From Zeugodacus cucurbitae (taxonomy: Eukaryota; Arthropoda; Insecta; Diptera; Tephritidae), in assembly GCF_028554725.1 (NCBI RefSeq), contig NC_071669.1, positions 49,369,501-49,433,500 on the forward strand: 64,000 nt of DNA, in the 5' to 3' direction. Shown in pieces: positions 38,930-50,182 of this stretch. A program made the position numbers and the translations under genes. The notes below the pieces were generated by a model. That model had not been told where the DNA came from and searched no databases. It was given only the letters and a program-made list of their open reading frames with translations. Every line of letters starts with the position of its first letter. The stretch's first letter is position 1.

Positions 38930-41900
38930 TTGTATTGTGGCTAGCATGTTGTTGCACAAACGCTTACCGCTGATGCAAATGTCATGTTGCAATACAGCAA
39001 ATATTACAACTGCTCTGCAATTGTCGCCACTTGTTTTTGTGCTGCTGTCATTTTACATAGTAGTTTCATAGTAGTTGTTGTTGTTATTTGGTGGCATTTC
39101 AGAGCCACAGACGGTTTACTTTTGCATTCTACAAACATACATACATATAATATATTACATGCCACCGAATGTCTAGTTGTAAGCGGCATGTAAAGCGCTT
39201 GGAAAAAAGAATGTTGTCTGTCAAACGAAACAATACAAAACATGCCACAAACAATTACAACAATTGCAAGTAGAAAAGAACAATATGCTGGGCATATGCT
39301 TGTCGCCAGTTACAGCAACGAAACGAAGCTGCAGACAACAAGAAAAGTGAAAATTGTAAGAAGCAAGTGCCTTTGCAGCCAGCAACACTGCTAGCTACAA
39401 CTACACTAAAAGCTACAACTGATGATGCTGCTGCCACACCACTCTTGTTGTTTTGTTGTTTACTGCAGCGGCATCATTTAGTTAGCCGCCGCGTCTTGCT
39501 TGCAACGCATGCAAATTGCGTAGCGGTGCCAACAATGTTGTCATTTAGTCAACTTGCCACTTAGCAATTATGTTCTTGGGTCCGTTGCAAAGAAAGCGTT
39601 GACGTACCACATGAAGAGGAAAAAGTGCGGTAATTGCATGTCATGCAGCTGTCCATCCACTATCGGTCAAGTGTCTTTTGTTGCGCAAATCGTAATTTTC
39701 TCTTGTGTTGCATGGTGTGAGAAATTTACATTTATGTATTTATTTGCTTTCGCTTTTTGTTATTGCTGCTGTGAATAATTTGCTATTCAATATGGTTTAT
39801 TTTCACTTCGATTTTTTAGTTGTTGCTGTCATCACCATTTGCATTTTGCAACGACTTTGTTCGACATTAGTTCTTTTCTGTGACAAGGCGTCGTTCATAA
39901 ATTTACTGTGGCATGACAGCGAGCGTCACCAATTGTTTTTGTTGCCAGCGCAACTAATTTGCATACAAAAATGTGGCATACTGAAACGGAACCGTTATTT
40001 AGGTGAAAGAATCATTAGTTACAGTTCTAAAATATTTTAGTATGGTTTTATTCAGAAATTGTGGAGTTTCATGTTCTTTCGGATGCAAATTAAATTATAT
40101 TAATTTTGTCTAAATTGAGTTGATTTTAACTAATGGTTGTTTTCATTTCAGTAATTTTACCATTTCTGTTATGTTTCTATAGGTTTACAATAGTCGGCAT
40201 AACGGTAGTTTGTTCAATAGTTTCAAATACTAGACGGCAACTAATATGATCCAGAACATGATCTTTAAGATCAGATTCTATTATCATTTGTCTTATATAT
40301 TTGTGGTTTCTCTTGAAAGTTTCATTCTTTATAATTTTCATCACATATTGCCTTATAAAGGGTGTTTTGGGCAGAATTGAGCGCTTTCCCGTATTTTGCC
40401 ATGTTGTAGTAGGGAAAAGTTATGTATTTAAAAAGACTTCTTAGAGAAGTAAGTATAATTTTGATCTGGAAAGTTGAGCAAATATTTATATTCTTTAGAT
40501 TGCATCATATCACCCTAAACTCTTGGAAAACCTGTCAGTTTTAACCTCAAGCCTATCAATGAATATTTGTGGATACTAAATGGATTGAATTTTCAGTATT
40601 TTTTTTTTTAAGCAGTAATTTAATACACCATATTGTGGACCCCTCTCCTATCGATCACTTGCGCAACCATTCCCAAACATTAATTAAAAGCCACTGCACT
40701 GAAAACTCTGTCTCTGTTCTCTCGGTTGTTCATGGGTCTCTCCCATTAACCCGCTGCTTTGCTATCTATGCGCTTTTGATGACCTCGATTATTTTGCGCC
40801 CATTGCATATGTATCGACATACTCATAATCCGAGATTTTTGATTTCGTTTGCAGAATTTTTGCATTCCACATTGCAACACAGTACGCTTTTTGCCCGAAT
40901 GCAATGTCATCGCATCTAGCCAATGTGATCGTTGAGCCGCCGAGTGCTGGATTGGCGCTGTTGCCACAAATTCTAATTTCCTGCAGTCCTCGGTTAATTA
41001 TGAAAATGTGCTGAAATCATGATGCCGATAACCTCCGCGCTCCAATTGGCACCCAAGCACCCACAGCGTCCAAGTAAATGCTGCAATTTCACTCTTGTTG
41101 TTGCACTCTGATCGCTTCCGCATTGTTTCGTTTCGTTTTCATGTGAATTTTACGTTCTTGATATCATCGTTATTGTTGTTGGCTGCTTCAATTGTGCTGC
41201 TGATATTGCAATTATTTTTTATTAATACCACAATTTATGTTGCCTGGCATGCAATGTGGCAGCATGTTTGTTGTTGTGTTAATGCCTCACTTGTGATATG
41301 CTTTTCATTATTCGCAATTAAAATATCACGCGATTTCATTAATTCGCCAACAATTGCAATTAATTTGCGATTATTTTTTCGTGCGTAGTTGTTATTGTTG
41401 CTGATTTAAAAAACCATTTATTATCTGTTGTGCAAATATTTGCCTTATAATGAATACTGTCTAGTATTTGAAGCTTTCGTTATCTATGGCTGTGTTGCAT
41501 GGCGTTTGAATATAATTCTTTGATATTAATCGTGTTTAATTTGTGAAAAATTGCAAGTTTATTTAGGTGAAAGAGTTTTTTTGCGATTATGAAGGAATAG
41601 GAAGTTCAAATAATTTATGTGATAACTTATTCGAAGGTTCATTATATATACATTTTTCAAAGCAAAATTTTGTGAAAGTTTATTAAACGTGTTTTTTATG
41701 TCTAGAATGTTATATTGAATTATTCTTTTTTTATTGAATTGCATAAATTAAATATAAACAAGTGGCAACACATCACCAAAATATTTTAGGTGTAATACTA
41801 TTTAATAGTTTTAGCGATATCAACCTATTGTATCTGATCTGTATAACAGATATTTCTGCATTCCAAAGCTAGGCACTTCACTTAGATATCAGACGAAATT

Positions 41901-44064
41901 GGAAGCTTTAAGTTCTCGAAAATTGGTGCAACTTTAAACCCCTAGCATCAGCAATTCAGCAGTGCACCTACCACAACAACATTTAGATGTGTGTGCGCAT
42001 TCCAACGCTCGAATAAACCGCTATAAAACCGCTAATCCCCTGTAGGCATTCTAATCATCCAACAGTCAGTCACCGAAGCAACCGTCAATCGATGCCCACG
42101 GCAATTGTTCGGAAATATGGTACACTACTGTTGTTATTGTTGCAAGTTTCGCAACCAATTTTGTTGTTATTGTTGTTGCTGCTGTTATCGATATGTTCGT
42201 ATGTAAGATAGCTGATCGAATGGAAGCGAACATTGAACTATTGTGTGCAAGCAATTGTTGTTGTTGGCTCTCGAAACGAAACTGAAGCTGGACTCGACTG
42301 GCGAGCGTCGTTGTATGCATGTGTGTCAGTGTCGGTTGTCGATGATTTAGTGCCGCCACCTTTGCTGGTGAAAACCTAGCGAACAACTAACAAGCGCGGA
42401 TAGACTTCGCGCATTACCGTTACAGCAAGCCCTTAACTTTTACGATTTTGTGGCGTTGTAATTCTAGTCAGAGAAACATTAGCAGCCAACAGTTAGCAGT
42501 CAGTAGCTATGCCATTTATCGGGTGCTACACCGTAGTCATCCGAACCGAATGTTTGCTCGGCCATTAGCAGCCAACAGTTAGCAGTCAGTAGCTATGCCA
42601 TTTATCGGGTGCTACACCGTAGTCATCCGAACCGAATGTTTGCTCGGCCATCCATCCGTGTGGTTGTCTGTCTGTTCGTTGGTCCGTTCCTACCTTCATT
42701 TGCTGGTCAGGGACTTTGTACACCTACCAATTAGAAAATTCGATTATTTGTCGGCATTGAATAACAGTTAGTTTGTCGTGGCATAAACCAGCAACAACAA
42801 CAATAAAAACACTATCATCTTCAATAACAATTACCGTTACTGTTGTTCTTTGCAAACGAAATTGAAGCTGAAGGGGCAAAAGCTGAACTTTAACTGTAGT
42901 TCAGCGGTTGTATGTATGTTTGTATGGATATCGAGTCGCAGTGATGTGTTCTGATTTCGTTCTGCCGTGGCTTCGATAGCGTTTACGCTGGTGTTAGCCG
43001 CTGGCCATCATCCATGCAGTTCCGCTATACATAGGAGCTCGTGTTTCATGTAACGCTTGTATCGTAAATATATACGTGCATAAGTATGTGGCAGAGAGTG
43101 CTGCATATGCTGGTGCTCGTTGCCCATTCAAGTTTCAAAATTTGACTTTTTGCATCGTTGCACTTTTGCAATGGCCGATGGTATGTAACAGCAATAAAAA
43201 TCAAACAGTGTAGTATGCACCTGAGGTAATTTGAGTTGTGTTGCATAAACATTTGCATATACTAGTACAAACATAAGTATACACATAGTCCTGTGTATAA
43301 AATAGTTAAATGACCTCGGTAACAGGTTGTTAATCCTCGGTATTAGTTATATCTGCTTCGGAGAAATTAGTGAAGTTCTACAATGAATCTGAAGTTTTTA
43401 TAAGTCCTAAAATATATACATATCTACCCAATTTATTTAAATTTACACTTTTATGCAACCTGGAAAGCAAATTATATTCCTTTAGTACATAAAACGGTGA
43501 CAACTCTCTGCGTTTCATATCCACCGCCACAACTAGTTTCCACTTGTTCTGTATGCTTTTTGACAGCAAATCAATGAAATCAAAGGAAAAAGGGCCATTA
43601 AAATGGAATATATTAAAACGTGTATTTAGTGCCTTTTGGGAAACGTCACAGGAAGGCCATGAAATATGTACAAACAAAAACGATATATAAATAACTTTCA
43701 ATCTAATTGTCGCCCGATTGATTAGCTGTCAACAGACTCTGACAGGTTACTGCAAACATGAAAGCAAAGTTGAACAGGATTCGATGTGCTTAAATAAAAC
43801 TGTGAAAATAAATTATTTATCGTTCTCTCATGGACAGTTTTTGTGTCGTACTGACAATTATTTATATTCGGTGATCCATAGTTAGGAACAATATTATTCA
43901 AGTATTGCCAGTTATATATGAATATAATCTCATAAGCAATAGTTTCCAAATCACCTGTGAAATGCTTAACAGAGAATTAAAACATATCAATAAACTTTAA
44001 TGAACTCTCAAAAGGATACTAGATTTAGCATTAATGATGGGATTAAATAATGTTTTGTCCAAAT
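38930..44064. other. non-coding stretch
   Basis: No recognisable gene is present. At 39.0-41.4 kb there are many short open frames in a moderately GC-richer background; none has a domain. At 42.0-43.0 kb CAA/TTG runs and the 86-bp duplication occur. An open stretch of about 117 codons on the minus strand at 43378-43728 has no good start and no recognisable domain. Confidence 0.6.
42477..42648. repeat. perfect 86-bp tandem duplication
   Basis: The 86-base unit beginning CATTAGCAGCCAACAG at 42477 is repeated head to tail at 42563-42648 without any difference I could find. Inside the unit the short word TTAGCAG recurs. Perfect identity indicates a very recent duplication, or an assembly duplication. 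Confidence 0.95.
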
Positions 44065-44169
44065 AAGCTTTCAATAAAAATATGAGATCGTTCATCAAAA
44101 TAATGTGAGCTTTCGTCAAAACATTACGAGCTTTCATCAAGGCTTTTTGAGCTTTCACATATTTCAACA
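44065..44169. repeat. degenerate 21-bp minisatellite, five units
   Basis: Units start at 44065, 44086, 44107, 44128 and 44149. The consensus is close to GAGCTTTCATCAAAACATTAC, with the first half best conserved. The period is exactly 21 bases, so the open frame across it shows a 7-residue repeat; that frame is not a gene. Confidence 0.75.
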
Positions 44170-44530
44170 AATATATAATATGATTTAAAAAACACGCAGG
44201 ATTCGTAGATCTTATCGGGCTGCTCATTGCGGTGACGTCGATTGGGAAAATAGGGACTACTTTAACTGGTGCGGACGCTTAGAAAAAGGTATGTAGGGAG
44301 AGTTAGCTGACAATTTTGAGTACATTACAAAGGAAATTTCGCCATGGTTGTTGTAACACTCTCCATATAGTTTGAATTTTTACTAGCTTACAAAATCGAC
44401 GATTTCTCTTTGATTGAAAACCAGTTTTTTCTGTTTCATATTCACGTATTTTTATGATTACCCATCGAAGGCAACAGCAACAAGTTGTTAGTAATATTCT
44501 AACACTTTTAGATAACTATACATTTTCATT

Positions 44531-44562
44531 TTTTACCTGTAAAGAAAGAAATAAAACAAAAC
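44531..44562 (-). promoter_or_regulatory. candidate recursive splice site
   Basis: On the minus strand a long pyrimidine tract ends TTTCTTTCTTTACAG, directly followed by GTAAAAAATG (junction between 44537 and 44536). The acceptor is strong. The donor half (GTAAAA) is weaker than consensus because position +5 is A. It lies about 15.5 kb upstream of the 29.0-kb site and 11.0 kb downstream of the 55.6-kb site in minus-strand order. Confidence 0.45.
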
Positions 44563-45509
44563 TTTATTAAATTTAATCGATAAAATTTTGAGGGGAATGT
44601 CACAACACAACTTTACTTAAGGCCAATACATATACGTACATATGCATGATCTAAATAAAAATCATGAAATAACAAAGTATGGTGTAAACAATGGCTAAGA
44701 AACAACAATAAGAAACGCAATGGGAAAGTAAATAATTAATCCCACAAATTATCAAACTAACTTACCAACTCACTATACTTAGCATAATAACAATATAACA
44801 AACAAAGGAACTCAGCTAAATGATATGCGGCATTTATTGTTGTTTTTTTTTCTCTCTAAAAGGGCGGCTTGTCACACAAAAACTAAGTGCTAAGAAACTC
44901 AGACACAATGGCTGGCCGCTCACATGCTGATATATTCACAGAATCGTGTTTATACTCAAATATATCCAAGAAACCAGTTTCTAACACGCGTGCGCTTAAC
45001 TTTGAGCTCAAAGATAGTAGCAAACAGGAATATGAAGCTCGTATTCGTACTAAATTATGAATTTGGTTTAAGCTGAAATAATCGCACGAATAATGGAGAG
45101 CCCACGCGTCGTTCGATGGGATGGTGAATAAAAAAAAACGTGGATGAGAAAAATAACGGTATAAAAATGGCGCAAACGAAGACAAACGACATAAAACAGT
45201 TGAGTACAGTTAAACGGCGAAAATGTGTTTTAGTTGTGGGATTATTATTAGCCGTATTCGATTCGCAACATCTACATATGGGCATTTCCGCCAGAAGGTC
45301 TACCACAGACAAAATATTAAACATTATTAGAATTACAAAGTTTTTGCATATTTTCATAGGAGAATATTTAAATTTATTTATATTAAATTATTTTTAAATT
45401 AATTCATAACCAATTACGAATTATACCAAAGCCAAGTCGAACAGGAGCTACTTTTCTCATTTCGATTTTTCTACTACATTTGTTTTTTCGTCAAAATTGT
45501 TAAAGTTTG

Positions 45510-45562
45510 TAACATATCATGTATTAATTTGTAAGTATTGTTAACATATCATGTATTAATTT
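45510..45562. repeat. 21-bp direct repeat
   Basis: TAACATATCATGTATTAATT plus one T occurs at 45510-45530 and again at 45542-45562, a 32-base period. Confidence 0.85.
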
Positions 45563-45674
45563 TTGCTTTGTGTAAAACCTTTATAAGGGTACAAAGATCC
45601 AAATAAAATGCATAAGAAAGCATGCGATTGCAAATAACTGTAAGTTTTTGCTCTCTTATTATCCTATATTTTAA

Positions 45675-47043
45675 TGTCCCGTGCGACATCAAAAAACAAC
45701 ACTTATTCCCACTGCATCGCAAATATAAGCAGCAAGCTCGCCAAATTTTGGGTATAAACAGTAAATTTTAATACAATTAAAATAAAAAAAACCTTGTTCA
45801 AAAATCAGAAGATTTGTGGTTTTGGTAACTACTTAAAATTGGTCCCGTGCGACATCGTAGGTGTGGAATTAAAAAATTGAAAATTATTTTTTGTCTTATA
45901 AAGTTGACTTAAGTATGTAAATAGATACATTTACATTAATTATTTACATATGAGCAAAAACCGCAGTTTAAATTCCATTGAAATAGCTTATTAAATATAT
46001 AGATTTCGAAAATTATAGGCTTACAAATCAAAATAAGAGTGCTCATTTTAACAAGGTTGTCACAGTTTAAATTCCATTGAAATAGCTTATTAAATATATA
46101 GATTTCGAAAATTATAGGCTTACAAATCAAAATAAGAGTGCTCATTTTAACAAGGTTGTCAGGAGAAAATCGTTTGCTTTTAAAAGTGACAAGTTAACGT
46201 ATGACATATTATTTTCTTGATAAATCTCTTAACCAAAATTAAGAAATCCTTTAGTTACTTTTATAAAATATTTATATTTTTTAAGGTAACTGCTCTCAGT
46301 TTAAAATCAAATTTATATTATCAAGCCTGGTTGATTTTATAATATAATAATTAACTCTTCATTAGAATATAATTTTTTTGCAAGGAAGCGATGGACTGGG
46401 AGCAATTATCAAAAGGAAAGTCTAGCATTCTAGCAGTCTAGCAGCATTTTCTGAAAATAATTGTATTTCACATTCATAATACTATTTTCATTTCATACTA
46501 TGGAATTTTTGTTGTGTTTCTCTTTGGATGTTGGTCAAAATAAATAAATAAATACATTTACTAGTTTTTTAAGCCATTTTATTGGACTTGTTGTTAAATA
46601 ATTCCGTATTATAACAACAAAATCAACATAAATATTATGATGGAAAAAAATGTCCCGTGCGACATGTCCCGTGCGAATGTGGTTAATAATTAATTTAAAA
46701 AAATCTATAAATTATTTTTGGATGAAATTCATACCATCTTTAAAGGTCAATGCGCAAAATTAATGCGCAACATTTTACAATCAAAAACATTTGAATATTG
46801 CCTTACAATTCGCTGAAATCGCCGTTTGAATCGTTGTCCCCAATAACGACTTCCATTTTTTGTCCCGTGCGAATGCCTTGGTTTTTTGCAATTATCTTGT
46901 AAATGAAAACCGTTCCAAAATCAACCTTAACACTAAATGTAGAGCTAATGAAGGGCTATTAAAAAATCCTACTGTCAAAATTAAAAAACATTTTAGTTCA
47001 TATTTTTTTTAGTTGAAAGGCGTACGATTATCCCGTTCGACAT
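45675..47043. repeat. cluster of TGTCCCGTGCGACAT motifs
   Basis: The motif TGTCCCGTGCGACAT occurs at 45675. Variants or shortened forms begin at 45841 (first base G), 46651 (full), 46665 (overlapping the previous copy, ending GAATG), 46861 (ending GAATG) and 47029 (TATCCCGTTCGACAT). All are in the same orientation. The motif is CpG-containing within very AT-rich DNA and has TGTC/GACA arms that mirror each other. I saw no copy elsewhere in the window. I do not recognise the repeat family. Confidence 0.8.
45964..46161. repeat. perfect 99-bp tandem duplication
   Basis: The unit 45964-46062 (starting CAGTTTAAATTCCATTG) is repeated exactly at 46063-46161. 99 is a multiple of three, so the open frame across it repeats a 33-residue block; I regard that as incidental. 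It sits inside the TGTCCCGTGCGACAT cluster. Confidence 0.95.
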
Positions 47044-47763
47044 GGCGGAAATGCCCATATGTATGTTTTCTTTGGACACTGGTCTCTTAACGAAATATCT
47101 ACGTGTGAAATCAAATCAAGTGTTATATAATAAAATTCCATGTTCTCACAATGGTATAAGTTCAACATTGTTCCGGTTTGATCTTTGATTTGAAGATAGT
47201 TAATAATTTGAAAGCCAAAAATAGCCAAAGTAAACCTAGAATAAGATCATAGCCAAGAGGCTTTTGGCTAGAATTTAAAAAACTCGACTTTTGCCTATAA
47301 TAAATAATTGGAAAATGCTGTCGAACTAATAGAAACCTATAATGTCCAAAGGTATATAATGAGTTCACTTTCTTTCGAACAAATATCTTGAAGGAAGTTT
47401 CTTTACGACATCAATTTATTTTTACGAAAACAGCAAATTCCGTAGGCGTGTATGCCATTTTGTTAAATCCCCTATATTAAGTGCCAAACTATTAAATAAT
47501 AAAAATATCTTTGTCGTAAATATGTATGCCATAACACAAGTCGGATCTCATACATACAGCGATTTTATATGTAAGTACATGCATGTAAAGAACGCCGCGA
47601 CATTCACATTAGCTTCGCGGCTTAATTTTCGTTTTCTCAACTTATATTTTAATCTCTTTACATTCGGCATTTATTTATATACCGCTTATTTATTTATTTA
47701 CCTAATAATATTTATATCAAAATACGTAGATACATTTATCATAGGGATATGAAAGCAGACCTC

Positions 47764-47907
47764 TTAGCGCTTACTCATCCGATATGTGCCACATTTTGAC
47801 ACTTTTCGTTTGAGCGCATCTTTTGCCTGGATTCGTTCGGCCTGGTCGCCAATTCGATATGTTTGGAAGTAATTTTTTGTCATCTTCCCTGTGATCCAAC
47901 TTAGCAT
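47764..47907 (-). CDS. candidate 47-residue basic protein or terminal exon
   Basis: The ATG at 47907 has a good fly start context (CAGAAAATG). The 47-codon frame begins MLSWITGKMTKNYFQTYRIG and ends TYRMSKR before the TAA at 47764. The product is highly basic (many Lys/Arg), with no signal peptide or membrane segment, and I do not recognise it. The block is GC-richer than its surroundings and uses varied third positions, which looks coding. About 65-80 bases past the stop, overlapping AATAAA signals lie at about 47687-47700 on the same strand. The frame stays open upstream of the ATG into TATTAGCAG, a possible acceptor, and TGA|GTAAGC just before the stop could act as a donor. It may therefore be an internal or terminal exon rather than a complete gene. 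Length alone is not significant. Confidence 0.35.
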   Translation of the reverse strand: MLSWITGKMTKNYFQTYRIGDQAERIQAKDALKRKVSKCGTYRMSKR

Positions 47908-47917
47908 TTTCTGGCTG

Positions 47918-47957
47918 CTAATATTTATTTGTGTACTTCGGCATAAATAAATATTAG
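47918..47957. repeat. perfect 13-bp inverted repeat
   Basis: CTAATATTTATTT at 47918-47930 and its exact reverse complement at 47945-47957 flank a 14-base loop. It lies just upstream of the 47-codon minus-strand ORF. It could form a hairpin in its 5' leader or be an AT-rich coincidence. Confidence 0.75.
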
Positions 47958-47959
47958 GA

Positions 47960-50180
47960 TAGTAGACAAAAAATACAAATAAAATACAATAATAACAATA
48001 ACATGACACGTGTTCTGTTCTGTTCATATAGTAGATAATGCATGTTTGTATGTTCGTACAAAATCACCGCCCTTTGTAGTTGCCATTTTGATTGTTTGCC
48101 AAAATTTTTTTTTTTTGGTTCATGTTCACACACATATACACATATACGCTTTAGACTATTTTTCATAATTTTTATTTCTTCGTGTTTATTTTTATTGCTT
48201 TCTTTGTGAGAAATTATTCTTGGTGGTGTTTGAAATGTTCACTCTGTGATGAATAGATGGCTCGCAGTGAATATCTTCTGCAAGCAGGCGGACTCCCCCG
48301 AATTCGCGGCGTCTGTTAATGTTGCGTGAAATGCGCAAACATACCTACACACTCTTATAAAACCATATATACATATGTGAAATTTCGTGGATACACATGT
48401 CCATTTTATTATTTTATCTGGCATTATTTTGCAACATTTAGAATTCACATCCGTATATGTACTACATAATATGATACACATAATATGTATATATTATTAT
48501 CGTGGTATTGTCGGCTTTCGCGTTTACTTTTAATGGCTCATCACGGCCGATGACGCAGCAACAATGGACCGGAAGCTCAGGGCATTAATACGACTATGAA
48601 AAAGGTAGATATGTATTAACAGGCTTAGGGGCATATATGTATATATATTTCCATATAAGTTCTAAATTGTTAAATTGTTACATTTTAATTTGAACTTTGC
48701 GAAATTTTCTAAAATTCAATATATGATCAGTAAAAGTATATCTGTTTATATAGTTGTTTCAAGCTTTCATAGTCAGTTCGTCTTGCGAATTTGATGAACG
48801 GAGCTTTCAGTCATAAAAGGCTCTTTAGGGAAATGTAGTCATAGCTTCCATTGTAACTAGAAGTATATTACTTATGCGAAGGAGCTTTCATTGAACTTAG
48901 TGCCATTAACAGTTCAGGTTTTCATATATGTAAGTATATGTGGCATTTATGTATACTCTATTCTAGTAACAATCTATATTTTATCCCCGGTAATGTAGAG
49001 AGCTTCCACAGAGATAAGTTCCATTGATTTGATCACCGGAGCTTCCGAGCTGTAAAAAGTTTTTCGCTAATATATGTACATATGTATGAACTACTTACCG
49101 TTGCAAGAATAATGAAAGCTTTCAACTTCACTACTAGAGTGATACAAAGGATGCTAATGACTATAAAGAGCTTTTAAGGTGCTTAGTGCTTTTGATATTA
49201 TCCGGCTATCAGATATATGAGATTATATGTATGTCAAGACTAAACTATTGCATGCTTCTGAATATATTTTAAAGAGCTTTCACAAGGGTTACCCTTATCA
49301 ACTCAGTCAATCAGAAATTTGTATACTACAAGAGCGTACTCTAGCATTAATTGAATGTTGAAGTGGAAGAACAGACACTGTTTCAGTCTGTTAGATAGTG
49401 ATATTGGCTATTTCTCAATAGAACATTTGTATAGTCACATACACATAAAGGGTATTTGTGTTCATCTTCAATGGTTCGGAAAATCATATAATTGCTCTTG
49501 CTCTAAACCGAAAAAAAATAAAATAAATGTCTCTTATTGCTTAATATTTAACCACAAACATTTCAAATTGACTACTAAGAGAATACACTTTTAATGAGAG
49601 AGGTTGTCTAAATATATACACTTGCTACCACCCTGTGTTATTTATTCACTACAATTTCTGCATAGTTTATAAAATGGCAATTAAATAAATGCAATTTAAC
49701 CACTCAAATTACAAATAAAACACAACAAAAGGTGTCCATATGCATGTATACATACATACGTGCGAGTGTGTGTTTGGTGCAGTGATCAGCAAATATTGTT
49801 GGATAAATGCACTTGCAAGCGGAGTTTGTGAGCGAAAAATGAAATTGCAATGTTGCAAATTTCTCATTGAAATGAAATGCTTTCAGCAAATACACGAAAG
49901 TTTGTTTGTGTGTGTATATATATACATAATATGAATCTAAAATTAATATTTATAAATAAATATGTTCATATATCAACACAAACGAAGTACAATAATTGTG
50001 TGTAGTGCATTGTTATGTATGTCAACTCTTGTGCTTGTCTACTGTTGTTTATGCACCCAGTGGGCAGAAATATGCAAAATCAGGCATATATTGTCAAGCG
50101 AGAAGACAACAAAAGCAAAGGCTATATACATACATTGAAATGTAAACAGCAACAAGTGTACATTTAATGTATTCAGCCAA
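47960..50180. other. non-coding stretch with AGCTTTCA-rich zone
   Basis: No recognisable gene is present. Between 48761 and 49282 the word AGCTTTCA or a close variant (AGCTTCCA, AGCTTTTA) occurs about eight times in the same orientation: near 48762, 48802, 48883, 49000, 49039, 49117, 49169 and 49275. This may be a strongly decayed tandem array related to the 21-bp minisatellite at 44.1 kb. Confidence 0.45.
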
Positions 50181-50182
50181 TA

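Noticed and set aside
42022..42071. TATAAAA and a downstream TCAGTC, as TATA box and initiator
   Set aside because: The start would lie 46 bases from the TATA box, well beyond the usual 30-31, and no coding region follows.
43378..43728. 117-codon open stretch on the minus strand
   Set aside because: It has no ATG in its first half and no recognisable domain. Stretches of this length occur by chance in a window this size.
45055..45357. 100-codon minus-strand frame with hydrophobic segments, and an 85-codon plus-strand frame opposite it
   Set aside because: Overlapping frames on opposite strands, no domain, no supporting start context or splice signals.
45936..46145. Protein with a repeated 33-residue block
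   Set aside because: The repeat is explained by the perfect 99-bp DNA duplication; codon use and composition are those of AT-rich non-coding DNA.
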